Below are positions 11,683 to 22,891 of a DNA stretch of 64,000 nucleotides, piece by piece; the stretch's first letter is position 1; every line of letters starts with the position of its first letter. The stretch is from Aralia elata (Eukaryota > Streptophyta > Magnoliopsida > Apiales > Araliaceae). The DNA is taken from positions 35,035,094 to 35,099,093 of the forward strand of contig CM068383.1 of assembly GCA_034770075.1 (NCBI GenBank). The letters run 5' to 3'. The translations under genes and the position numbers were made by a program. The notes under the pieces were generated by a model. That model saw nothing but the letters and a program-made list of their open reading frames with translations. It ran no database searches and was not told the DNA's origin.

Positions 11683-13418
11683 CTTTTCACATTTTTCATC
11701 GCTGCCTTGTGCTTCTTTATTTTGTCCAATAGTGTCGGACGAGCCTCCATTACGAACAATTTCTCATTAGACTCCTTTGGACTCTTTATCTCAAGTTCCA
11801 GTCTTTCCATTTCCTTGATTAACTCTTCATGGGCTGTTAACATTGACAATTTTCCACTACCCTTCTTACTTAACGCATCAGCAACCACGTTAGCGTTTCC
11901 CGGGTGATACAAGATTTCGCAATCGTTGTCCTTTATTAGCTCCAACCATCTCCTCTGTCGCATATTTAGCTCCTTCTAAGATATACTTCAGAATTTTATG
12001 GTCTGTGTATATTTCACACTTTGCAACATATAAATAATGCCTCCATATCTTCAGGGCAAATACTACCGCTGCCAATTCCAAGTCATGGGTAGGATATTCC
12101 TTTTCATAATCTTTCAAATTCCTTGATGCGTACGCAATAACTTTACCATATTGCATAAGCACACAACCAAGTCCTTTGTGCGACGCATCATTGTAAATCA
12201 CAAAATCACCTGTATCGTCCAGTAAAGACAACACGGGTGCTTCACTTAACCTTTTCTTCAACTCTTGAAAACTTGCCTCCCACTTCTCCATCCAAACAAA
12301 TTTTACCGACTTCCTCGTTAAATTAGTCAGAGTTCCTGCTATCTTCAAAAAATCTTGTATGAACCTTTTGTAATAACCTGCCAATCCCAAGAAACTTCTT
12401 ACTTCTATCGGTGTCTTTGGCTGTTCCCAATTAAGTATTGCCTCGACTTTTGCTGGATCCACAAAGATTCCGTCTTTGTCAATCACGTGACCCAAAAATT
12501 GAACTCTTTCCAACCAGAATTCGCACTTCGAGAATTTTGCGTATAACTTCTCCTTCCTTAATGCCTCCAACACCACCCTTAAATGTTCAACATGATATTG
12601 CTGAGTCTTAGAATAGATCAGAATATCATCTGTGAACACAACTATGAATTTATCTAATTATTGCTTGAATACAAGGTTCATCATGTCCATAAATGCCGCT
12701 GACGCGTTTGTTAACCCAAATGACATCATTAGGAACTCGTAGTGGCCATAACGAGTCCTGAATGTTGTCTTAGGTACATCTTCCTTCTTCACCTTCAGCT
12801 GGTGATAACCCGTCCTTAAATCGATTTTTGAAAAATATTTTGCTCCCTTTAATTGGTCGAATAGATTATCTATCCTAGCTAGTGGGTACATGTTTTTGAT
12901 CGTCGCTTTGTTCAACTCTCGATAGTCGATACAAAACCTTAACGATCCATCCTTTTTTTTCACAAATAAAACGGGTGCTCCCGAAAGAGACATACTTGGT
13001 TGGATATACTTCTTATCCAACAACTCATGTAACTGTACCATTAACTCCTTCATCTCCACTGGTGCCATTCTGTATGGGGCTTTCGAAATCGGTATCGTAC
13101 CAAGTACAAGATCTATAACGAATTCGACCTCCCTATCTGGTGGTAGACCTGGTAAATCCTCCAGAAACACATCGGGAAACTCACTTATAACAGGAATCTA
13201 TGCCATTTCTGCACCTATTGTTTGAGTGTCAACATTATGGGCCAGGTAACCTACGCATCCTTTTCTCAACAATTTCATAGCTTGCATCATCGTCAGACAA
13301 CTCGAGTGTCTAGGCGATTTGCTACCATAGAACACTACCTTAGACTGATTTGGAGTCTGAAGGTTTACACATTTGTTTTGACAATCTATCAGTGCCCCAT
13401 AGTTAAATAACCAATCCA
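11679..13418 (-). pseudogene. Gypsy A protease tail, reverse transcriptase and RNase H
   Basis: 13418-13198 is the end of the protease region. 13170-12658 holds RT fingers and palm (KKKDGSLRFCIDYRELNK, IDLRTGYHQL). 12639-11890 starts with the catalytic FTDDILIY (usually F-hydrophobic-DD) and continues through thumb to RNase H (NDASHKGLGCVL, DLELAAVVFALK, TDHK). 11963-11679 is the RNase H tail (NANVVADALSKK) in another frame. In-frame stops at 13198 and 12658 and a frameshift near 11975 break it. In RNase H the first catalytic Asp reads as part of YNDAS, as in relatives. It is inactive as it stands. Confidence 0.92.
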
Positions 13419-14227
13419 TGTTAGGTTTGTATATAACGCAAGCATGCAATCAAATTACATAAATAGGGTAGAAGCGTGATAAAACGGATTTTAAAATTTT
13501 AATACAAACCATCACCATGATCTATCCTTGTGTTCAATTATCAATTAAATGAAAAAGAAAGAGAATAAGAATTATACCCTCGTAGATCAAAGCTTCCTCG
13601 GGTATAAGTTCAACTCATAGTCCTTCGTGTTCTCCTCGAATTCCACCGATGAGATTCCTTCATTTGATCAACGTTAGCCACCCAAGTGTTTGGCCTCTAG
13701 AGGTGATCCACCAAGGAAGAATAGGTATTGAAGAAGTTGGGTGTTGGCAAAACCCTAGTTTCTATCTCTATAAAAATTACAAGTACTCTCCACAATCTAA
13801 TGCAAAAGTGTGTAACCCTAATCTATGATAAGACTCCTCTTATTTATAGATATAGGAATAACCCTTCCCTAACCTATTTATGATTAGGGTTTCTATTATA
13901 ATTAAACTCCTTTAATTAATTATGCTCCTAATCCAATTAGGAATTTATGAGAGAGTACTTCTATTAATTAATTCTCAATTCCTATTAGGAATTAAATAAT
14001 AGTAATAGTAATAATAATAATAAGACTCCTCTTATTAATTTATATTTCATATTTCTAAAATATTAAATAATAAATATTAAGCTATTTAATTTATTCTATC
14101 TCCATAGACTAAATTAAATACACTTAACTTATTATTACAATTATGCCATTTACTTCTTAAATAAATATTTTTCCTTTTGCGGTGTGACCCTTTAGGTTCT
14201 CCATATTAAACCGGTTGTGAATAAATC
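13419..14227 (-). repeat. Copia-B 3' LTR, outer part
   Basis: This matches 52732-53541 (TGTTAGGTTTGTATATAACG onward). It stops at 14227, where the SIRE-type LTR begins after target AAATC (14223-14227), and resumes at 46195. Noncoding and AT-rich apart from the first 300 bp. Confidence 0.93.
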
Positions 14228-15946
14228 TGTTAGTTTCCAGAGGCACAAAAGATATCTAGAAGGGGGGTTGAATAGATATATTTTAAAACTTTGTGTTTTC
14301 TTTTCCTTTTCAAAGAAGATGACTTAACAGTTTAGTTAATGTATCCAATAATTAAGCACATCGGAATATAATTTGTAAGAACCCCTTATAGAAAATAGAA
14401 CGGTAGTAGAGAATATAGTAAAGTAGTGATAAAGCAGTTATAGCAGTTATGGCAATTAATAAGTGCAAAGAGATAGAGACAAGGCTTTAAGTGGTTCGGA
14501 GCACACAAGACTCCTACTCCACTGTTCCACTCCTCGAGTAGCAAATCCACTAAGGATATCGTTACAACTAAATCACAAAGATTCCTTCAAGACCCTCAGT
14601 CTTGGAACACCAGTACTCAATGTACTCTTCAAAGCCAGCAGCCTTGGAACTTTGTAAACTAAGACCAACAGCCTTAGAATCTCTTGTACTCTCTGGTACT
14701 CAGCAAGTCCAGCAGACTTGACTTAGGTTGGTCACCTGTTGACCCTTTCACTTGATGGAGAGTGATTTGTTTTGTTGCTACTGAGTTGCATGAAGCATAT
14801 GATTTGATAAACTCAGCAGCAAAGCAAGATGTTCCGCTTTGGTTTGTAGAATGATAGTGTTTCAAGTATGATCTTCTTTTTCGTTGGTCTTGCTTGATTT
14901 GAAACTTCAATCTTTCTGCTTTATGTAGATGTTCTGGAGAATCTTTCCGTTGAAAATGTGACCGTTGTATCTGATTCTTCCGTTGAGATGTGTTGCTGAG
15001 CTTAGGAATAGTTTATTCCTTGTTGACTGCAATAGTGGGATGAGTCAGCTTCTATTAGTCTGATTTTAAGACAGTGGTGGGAATATTGCTCTGACTATCT
15101 GCAGATTGTAGCTGTTTGCTCCCCACTTGTTCGTTTAATATTCAGCAACTATCTTGGGCAGGTCATTCTATTATCTGTTTGTTATGGGCAGCTTAGAATA
15201 TTCATTTTCAGATTTGAGTTGCTCGTCTGACATTTGACTCCACGTTCTTGCTTAGTCGCAGGGTCGTCAGGGTGTTTACAGTCGTTTGATGCTTGCAGAT
15301 TTTCACTGAGATCTACATATTCCATTTTGATCATAGCATCAATGTCTTGCCTTTATGTACTTCACAAGAGGTGTTGATTTAGTTTGTGAGTACTGGCATA
15401 GACTACTCTATGATAGGTTTGTCTTGTGATGCAGGGACAACCCCTTGTTTTGTCGAGAAGGCTCTACGTCCTGCTGAGGAACCTCTACGTCTTGTCGACA
15501 AAGCTCTGCGTCCTACAGAGGAAGTTCTGCGTCCTGACGACAAAGCTCTACGTCCAGCCGAGGAACTTCTACGTCCTGCCGAGGAAACTCTACGTCCTGA
15601 TGACGAAGCTCTACGTCCTGTCGTGAAAGCTTTACGCCCTGTCGAGGAAGCTCTACGTCCTTTTACTTGGAGTATGGCAGTACTTCTATGATCAGCACAC
15701 AAGATCAACCTAACAACCTTGATCTTTTCTATACTAAGTCATTTGTACATCACCTTCAATAAAGGACTTTATAATTTGCTAGGATATGACAGATATTAAA
15801 TACAGCTTAGATCATCCTTACATATTTGATCTTCTCTTTCCTAAGTCCTTGTACATATGTCTACCATTAAGGACTTTACAATCTTAGCTACTGATTCATA
15901 TATTTATCAAGAGCACAACATCAAATTTAAACCATGATATCTAACA
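14228..15946 (-). repeat. SIRE-type 3' LTR
   Basis: This 1719-bp LTR is the sister of 44436-46194 with scattered substitutions, indicating an older insertion than the nested Tat. It contains a 21-bp tandem array with 10 units (15462-15671). Apparent ORFs in the array on both strands are a by-product of its 7-codon period. Confidence 0.93.
15462..15671 (+). repeat. 21-bp tandem array in SIRE LTR, 10 units
   Basis: Units follow CTCTACGTCCTGNYGAGGAAN with drift, in perfect 21-bp phase. The sister LTR has 12 units at 45668-45919. Because 21 is a multiple of three, frames stay open on both strands (for example ALRPAEE heptads on plus), but nothing suggests a selected protein. Confidence 0.92.
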
Positions 15947-16152
15947 ATCTCCCCCTATTTGATGTTGACATAACTAGTAGTTGAATCATATCATCAGTTC
16001 TAATGCAGATGCTTAAAGAAATAAACATGTCTTATAGTACAGTGAGCAACTGTATTTCTAGATGAAATCATGAATTTTATTGATGATAAAATGAATATTA
16101 CATTATAGCCCAGTTTCATCAATACAGGGAGAGAGGAGATTTACAAACGATT
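15947..16152 (-). other. SIRE 3' untranslated region and PPT
   Basis: On the minus strand, about 190 bp of noncoding sequence after the env-like stop leads to AATAGGGGGAGATT (15947-15960) directly abutting LTR start TGTTAGATA. This is the polypurine tract for plus-strand priming. Confidence 0.8.
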
Positions 16153-19100
16153 TCAAACCTTAGCTTCTCCTTCCTCGTGCTGCTCCTCTCTTGGTCCTTG
16201 GGGTTTTGGCTCTTTCATATGCAGTTCTTCTTCTGTAGATTTCCCTGCCTTCTTCGGTCATTTGCTGGAATTCTTCAATCTGCTCTCGACTGAGACCAGA
16301 AGAGGGCACATAACTTCCTCCTTCACATATGGGTGAGTTCCATGCAAGTGTCTATTTAAAACTGCAGGATTTCCTGATGGTATGCGAACTCCTGTTGGAG
16401 TTACATCAGGCATTCTTCTGTAAGATCCAGGAACTTCACTCCTTATGGGAATTGCATTGATGGGCTCCTCTTCTCCTGGTATTGATGATTCGGGCTGCCT
16501 GGTCTGCCTTGGCCCTAGTTGCTCTCTTCCCCTGCTGCTTGATTCCCCTCTTTCGTTGCCTTTTGATTTCTCCCCCTTTATGTCAGCATCCAACCTCCTA
16601 ACTTCTTGGGAGAGTTTTTCAATACCTTGTACCAGTTCTTGCATTTGTGACCTAGACTGAGTGTTGTCAGCTCTTTGCTCTACGAGCTGAGCTTCAGTCC
16701 TCTCTCGTTGCTGGTGCATTAGGGCTAGAACATTGTTAGTCCTTTCCATCTGTTGGAGAGATATTTGCTGGAAGTTGTTGATGGAGGTGCTCAAATCAAA
16801 GAGTTTCTCAGTTACGAGTCTGTTTTGAGCTGTCTGGGTCTACTTAAGGGAGATAACTGCTGATTTGTGGTCAGCAATTTCTTTTTGATAAAATTTGTCC
16901 CTTTTATCAATGTCGTTCATTAGTTCTTGGATGATTTCCCTCAGTCTTTTGGTTAATTCAGTACCAAGAATGTTGGTGTGAGCGTTGGCAGCATCAATAA
17001 GGTCATTGAACCTTTTATGGAGGGCAAGGGAATTTGGTTCAAGATTTTTCTCCATATCTTTAGCCATTCCAACCGTGAGATCAGTTAGTTCTCCTTTTGT
17101 AGGAATGAGTTGGACACGCTCAAGTATTTGCTTGATCTCATTTGAAGATTCTTTTTTGGTGTTATCTTGGAGATGTGCCAGAGCAATGGCCAGATCAAAA
17201 TGTTCATGATGGGAGGAGGATGGTATGTTAGTGGGAATATTTTGGGCAGTTGTTTGAAGTGATGGAGAGGAAGTAGTTTGATTGATGTCTATAGGGTCAG
17301 CACACTCTACGATCGTAGAGTTGATCGTAGAGTGGGTTGACTCTACGTTTCAAGTATCAGCATTTGTCGTAGGGTTTTGAGAGTCTACGACTGGAGATGG
17401 TTGAGCATCTGGTTCATAAGAGACAGAGTTTTGAGACCCTGTAACTGGAAGTGGTATTGTTGGGTCACAGATAACCTCATTCCATCTTGGAATCTCATCA
17501 AAACGATAGTAGTATGGCAATGGAGAGTGTTGTAACTTAAATGATGAGGGAATGAAGTATACCTTTTGCTAGTTAACCTGAAATGGATGGTTTGTCAGCA
17601 GCTTCTGAGCAAAAGAGCCAGAGTTGGGGAATTCTTGGGCAAGCACTGTAATGGCTGGATAGGTCTTAAAGGCCCAGAACATGTGATCCCAAGAATTGAC
17701 CATTAGTGCTTGATGAAATGGCATTCTTGGTAAGTAGTTAAATAGGCAGCTGTAGATGAAATGCCTCTCTCTATTTCTGCCTTCAGCAATGATTTCTAGG
17801 CTTTCATCCTCCTCTGCATCATTAGATTCATCACTGATCTCCATAGCCTCTATATGTTCACGTATTGTTTCTTTTTCTCCTTTTTCCCTGTCATCACTGA
17901 ACTCCATATTCTCTTGGTTAGGCTCTTCAGGGATGGACGAACCTTCATAGTGATCTTCAGATTGCTCCCCCTCAATCCGAGCAGTGACTGGTGCAGGAGC
18001 ATCAGGTGTCTCCCCCTCAACTGGAGCACCTCTTTGTTCATGAACTCCTTGTTGCTCCCCCTTAGTTGGAGCATCAGTTTGATTAGCCATTCTGAGTTCT
18101 TCTTCTTTGATTCTCAGCATTGCTTCATTTAGCTCTTTTTGAGCTAAGGTCATCAGCCTCTTCTTTGTTTTCTTTGTATTGGGGTCAGCAACCTTTCCAG
18201 CCAGTTGTTCAACATTGGTGGATATTGGGTCAGGCTGACCAACTTCTCCAGCAGCTGCTTCTGTTCTTGACTCTTTGAACGTAGAGTGAGGATTTTCAGT
18301 GATCGTTGGGAGACTTTGCTTAGAGCTGCGTCTTCCCTTCTTATGATACACTCTTAAGGTAGGTTGTGTTTCTCCAGAGGCTTCTTCCATTTGTTTTCTC
18401 TTCTTCTTCTCTGCTTCAGAGGATAGGGAAGGCCCAACTTGAGCCGCAGACGATGTAGGTCCTTCATTTGATGACCCTTGAGGTTCTTCTTCAGTTTGGG
18501 ATACTGCCTTCTTTTTCCCTTTGCTTTTCCTGGTTAGTGCTGGCACCTCCTGTTCTACTTCATCAGTTTCTGCAACAACAGACATATTTTTCATAGAAGG
18601 TTTTCTTGCTTCACTTTGAGTCTTCTCACTGTCTTCTGTCTGAGCTGATTTCAAATTCACAGCTGGATTCTTTTTCCAGTTTACAAATAACTTTTGAGTT
18701 ATCCTTTTGTGGAAATTGATAGCCTCTCCTTCATCATCCCCAATGCGGTCTCCCAGTGCTTTTTGAATGATAATACTGATGAATCTGCCATAAAACATTT
18801 TCTTTGCTCCTTGGGTCTTTCCATCATTCGATATCCAGTTTTTAATCCATTGTAAGAGAAGAACACCATAGTTCAGTTGGATCTTCTTCACAATAGCAGT
18901 CATGATTCTGAGCTGAGTGTCATTGACAGAATCATGAGCTGAATCTTTGCATAGAATGCGTTTACCAACAATATCAGCAAGGAATTCATACTTTTGAGGG
19001 AATTCCTTTTTCTTTAATACCCTCAGCCTTGGGTTGTTCTCATGATGCATTCGCTTCAGCCCTTCTTCTGTGTTGATGAACTGGATAGTTGTGAGCCCAT

Positions 19101-19395
19101 CATTTTTGAAACCTAGGGCTACATTGATCTCTGAGGCACATAGCTGAAGTGGGATCCCTTTGACCTTCGGGGACAGGATTCTGTCTCCAAAAATTCCATT
19201 TGAATAGAATTCTCTCACCAGTGCTGGATATATCAGAGTGTTGGTGTCGAGGGCTTCGTAGAGTCCTGATCGTCGCAGCAAGAAGATGATTCTCTTGTAC
19301 TTTGTTTCAGCTGACGCAAAATCGTCAAAGTCGAGGGAGTTCCCTGAGATTACTGGTGAGAGTGCCATTTGAGAATTTCTTTGATTTTGCTGCAC
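16153..19395 (-). pseudogene. SIRE env-like ORF, interrupted by four stops
   Basis: A single reading frame runs from ATG 19395 to a stop at 16153-16155, about 1080 codons. In-frame stops lie at 17569-17571 (TAG), 17350-17352 (TGA), about 16842 (TAG) and 16258-16260 (TGA); each could arise by one C-to-T or G-to-A change. The first 608 codons are open. Residues 45-85 contain IYPALVREFYSNG, like the plant-transposon-protein domain seen in env-like ORFs of sireviruses. The middle is rich in Glu/Ser/Pro. The distal part (17067-16500) is Gln/Glu-rich with strong coiled-coil character. I see no convincing signal peptide or transmembrane helix, so 'env-like' here means position, not proven envelope function. 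It lies 444 bp after the RNase H stop. Confidence 0.8.
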
Positions 19396-19838
19396 AAGGA
19401 CGAACTTTGCTCAGAGTTTGATTGAAGCGGAGAGCTAGGGTTTCAGTGAAGATGGAGAGGAAGAGTTTTTCAGAAGAAATAATTTGAAATGAGTTAGTGA
19501 AAACTTCCCTCTTTTTCTGCTAAGTGGACTAAGAGTCACGTGTTGGGTGCGTGCTCGTTTTAAATCGAAGGGAAAAGACTGTTTTGCCCTTATCCTCTTC
19601 TGAGCTCTACGTTTCATTCTTGAGCCCTTTTTGCTCTACGACCTTCATCTTACTCGACGATCGTAGAGTACATCTCGGCGATCGTAGAGCCCTTTCTATT
19701 CTACGACCTCCATCTTTCTCGACGATCGTAGAGTACGTTTCGGCAGCTCTTGATTTCCTTTGAGCTGTATGTTTTTCCAGTTTCTCATTACTCTACGAAC
19801 TTTCTTTCTGCAGAGTTAGTAGATTTCAAAGCATAATA
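19396..19838 (-). other. Spacer between SIRE RNase H and env-like ORF
   Basis: Noncoding. It contains several near-palindromic copies of the CTACGATCGTAGAG word (19652-19740), spaced by T/C-rich DNA. These may be 5' untranslated sequence of an env-like transcript. No gene is seen. Confidence 0.6.
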
Positions 19839-21835
19839 TTATGGATGTAAATTTAGCATTCCAAGTTCACTTATCAGCATGTTGAATCTAGATTCATCTA
19901 GGGGTTTTGTAAATACATCAGCAAGCTGATTTTCAGTAGGAATATAATGTAATGCTATATTTCCACTTTGTACATGATCTCTTATGAAATGATATCTTAT
20001 ATCTATATGCTTGGTTCTTGAATGCATGACAGGATTATGAGTTATAGCAATTGCACTAGTATTGTCACAATGAACCGGGATAGATTTAAACACAAAGCCA
20101 TAATCAGCTAACTGATTTTTCATCCATAGGATTTGTGCACAGCAACTGCCTGCAGCAATATACTCAGCTTCTGCAGTAGAGGTTGAAACTGAGTTTTGCT
20201 TTTTGCTAAACCAGGAAACAAGTCTATTTCCAAGAAATTGACATGTACCACTCGTGCTTTGTCTGTCTATCTTGCATCCTACATAGTCAGCATCTGAATA
20301 TCCCATTAACTCAAAGGGTGACTCTTTGGGATACCAGAGTCCCAAATTTGGTGTTCCTTTGAGATACCTGAAGATCCTTTTTACAGCTAATAAATGAGAT
20401 TCCTTAGGATTAGCTTGAAATCTAGCACAGATACAAGTGGCAAACATGATATCTGGTCTACTGGCAGTTAGGTATAGGAGAGATCCAATCATACCTCTGT
20501 ATTGAGTAATGTCAATACTTTTACCTTTCTCATTTTTGTCAAGCTTGGTTGCAGGTGCCATGGGAGTTTTCATGATGGAAACTGATTCCATGCCATATTT
20601 CTTTAATAGGTCTTTGATGTATTTAGCTTGGTTGATGAATATACCTTCATTAGTTTGCTTCACTTAAAGTCTAAGAAAGAAATTCAGTTCTCCCATCATG
20701 CTCATTTCAAACTTACTCTGCATTAGCTTGGCAAACCTTTCACACAGTTTTTCATCAGTTGAACCAAATATAATATCATCCACATAGATTTGAACTAAAA
20801 GTGATTTATCCTTGTGCTTTCTTAGAAATAAAGTGGTATCTACTCTACCTCTAGTGAATCCTTTTTCTATGAGAAAGTTGGTGAGTGTTTTACCTTTCTC
20901 ATTTTTGTCAAGCTTGGTTGCAGGTGCCATGGGAGTTTTCATGATGGAAACTGATTCCATGCCATATTTCTTTAATAGGTCTTTGATGTATTTGGCTTGG
21001 TTGATGAATATACCTTCATCAGTTTGCTTCACTTAAAGTCCAAGAAAGAAATTCAGTTCTCCCATCATGCTCATTTCAAACTTACTCTGCATTAGCTTGG
21101 CAAACCTTTCACACAGTTTTTCATCAGTTGAACCAAATATAATATCATCCACATAGATTTGAACTAAAAGTGATTTATCCTTGTGCTTTCTTAGAAATAA
21201 AGTGGTATCTACTCTACCTCTAGTGAATCCTTTTTCTATGAGAAAGTTGGTGAGTGTTTCATACTATGCTCTAGGTGCTTGTTTTAATCCATACAATGTT
21301 TTGTCTAATCTATAAACATAATTAGAAAGGGTAGGATTGATAAAACCTGGAGGTTGTTCTATATAGACTTCTTCTTGAAGTTCTCCATTGAGGAAAGCAT
21401 TCTTGACTTCCATTTGGAAGACTTTAAATCTCATGTGGGCTGCATGGGCAAGAAAGATTTTGATTGCTTCCAATCTTGCAACTGGAGCAAAGGTTTCATC
21501 ATAGTCAATCCCTTCTTCTTGTGAGTAACCTTTAGCTACCAGTCTTGCTTTGTTTCTTGTGATAATACCATCTTCATCCATCTTGTTCCTGAAAACCCAT
21601 TTGGTGCCTATGACTGGATGTTGTGTTGGCCTTTCAACTAATCTCCAGACTTTGCTTCTTTCAAACTGGTTGAGTTCTTCTTGCATGGCCTCTATCCAGC
21701 TTGAATCTCCTAAGGCTTCTTCTACCTTTTTGGGTTCAATTTGAGAAAGAAAGCTTAGATAGATGCATTCATTTTGAGTTGCTGATCTTGTTCTGACTCT
21801 TGCATTAGGATCTCTAATTATCAGATCTTCAGTAT
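19839..21835 (-). pseudogene. SIRE reverse transcriptase and RNase H with internal duplication
   Basis: 21835-21264 carries the RT start (WRLVERP, GTKWVFRNK, ARLVAKGYSQEEGIDYDETF) through YGLKQAPRA and a stop. 21260-20892 and 20891-20523 are two nearly identical 369-bp copies of the next segment, each with the catalytic YVDD. 20663-19839 continues through RNase H: STAEAEYIA, HCDNTSAIA, SRTKHIDIRYHF, and ends QLADVFTKPL...LNLHP. The duplication keeps the frame but repeats about 123 residues of the palm/thumb region, and each copy carries a stop (minus TTA/TAA context near 20665 and 21034). The normal RT fold would be disrupted. Confidence 0.92.
20523..21260 (-). repeat. 369-bp direct tandem duplication inside RT
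   Basis: ACCTTTCTCATTTTTGTC at 20523 recurs at 20892 and the sequences stay aligned for 369 bp with only a few differences (for example TAGCTTGG/TGGCTTGG and TTCATTAG/TTCATCAG). The copy junction is at GTGAGTGTTT, where the outer copy continues CATACTATG into normal RT. Confidence 0.93.
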
Positions 21836-22891
21836 GATCCTTTGTCCATCTTCTTCTTCTTGGAACATCTCAGTTCTGGTGCCTTCTTGTCTGAGTTCTT
21901 CCAGGTTGATTTCTGGTTCAGGTTGTAGAGACTCATTGTCAGGTATAGTGAGTTCTACGTTTGCTTCTTCTTGCTCTGCGCTTTTTGCTTCTGGCTCGAT
22001 GATCGTAGAGCCTGACTCTACGATTTTGGACTCATTGATTGTAGAGTCTTCTTCTGCTGGCTCATTGAGTGAGGAGGTTTTCTCCTTTGATTCTGACTCA
22101 TCAAATGTGATATGAATAGAGACTTCAACACTTAATGATTCTTTGTTGAACACTCGGTAGGCCTTGCTGTCTGTAGCATAGCCAAGGAAGATTCCTTCAT
22201 CTGACTTGGGTTGGAATTTGGTTAGATACTTTTTGCCGTTGTTGAGGATGTAATATAAACAACCAAAGGCACGAAAGTAACTAATGTTAGGCTTCCTTCC
22301 TTTCCATAATTCGTAGGAAGTCTTCTTGAGTAAGGAGATAATGAGAGACCTGTTTTGAGTATAGCATGCAGTGCTGACAGCTTCTGCCCAAAAATACTCA
22401 GGGAGGTGAGTAGCTGCCAGTAATGTTCTTCCTGCTTCAATCAATGTCCTATTCTTCCTTTCAGCTACTCCATTTTGTTGTGGAGTTCTTGGGGCTGAGA
22501 AGTTGTGATTGATGTCATTTTCTTCACAGTAAAGTTCTACCTCAGTGAAATCAAATTCTCTTCCATTATCACTCCTTATGGCCTTAATCTTCTCCTCTTT
22601 CTCATTCATGACAAGTTTGAACAGCTTGATCAAGTGAGAGCTGGTTTCATCTTTAGAACTCAAAAAGAATACCCATGTGAATCTGGTGTAGTCATCCACT
22701 ACCACTAGAGAGTATTTCTTTCCACCAAGGCTTGTTGTTGGAATAGGCCCGAAGAGGTCCATGTGGAGTAACATAAGGGGCTTATCATTTGAGTTGACTA
22801 CTTTGCTTTTGAATGACCTTTTTGTTTGTTTTCCAAACTGGCATGCTTTGCAGGGTTTCTCTTTGATGAAGTTGAGCTTTGGCAGTCCTAC
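21821..22891 (-). pseudogene. SIRE integrase, interrupted by Tat insertion
   Basis: Starting at the Tat border (22891) the frame gives the end of GAG-pre-integrase (CKACQFGKQTKRSF). The catalytic core follows, with the first Asp in HMDLFGPIPT, the second in RSDNGREF and the Glu in PQQNGVAERKNRT, so the D,D-35-E set is present. A C-terminal Ser/Glu-rich linker rich in EPE words leads towards RT. A frameshift just before 21821 separates it from the RT frame. The missing N-terminal half of the zinc-binding region lies at 41802-41881, beyond the 18.9-kb Tat element. The open frame extends spuriously to 23083 through antisense Tat LTR. Confidence 0.93.

Noticed and set aside
15386..15708. Protein-coding gene in the SIRE LTR on either strand
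   Set aside because: The open frames coincide with the 21-bp array and have no homologue or start context; listed only as a curiosity.
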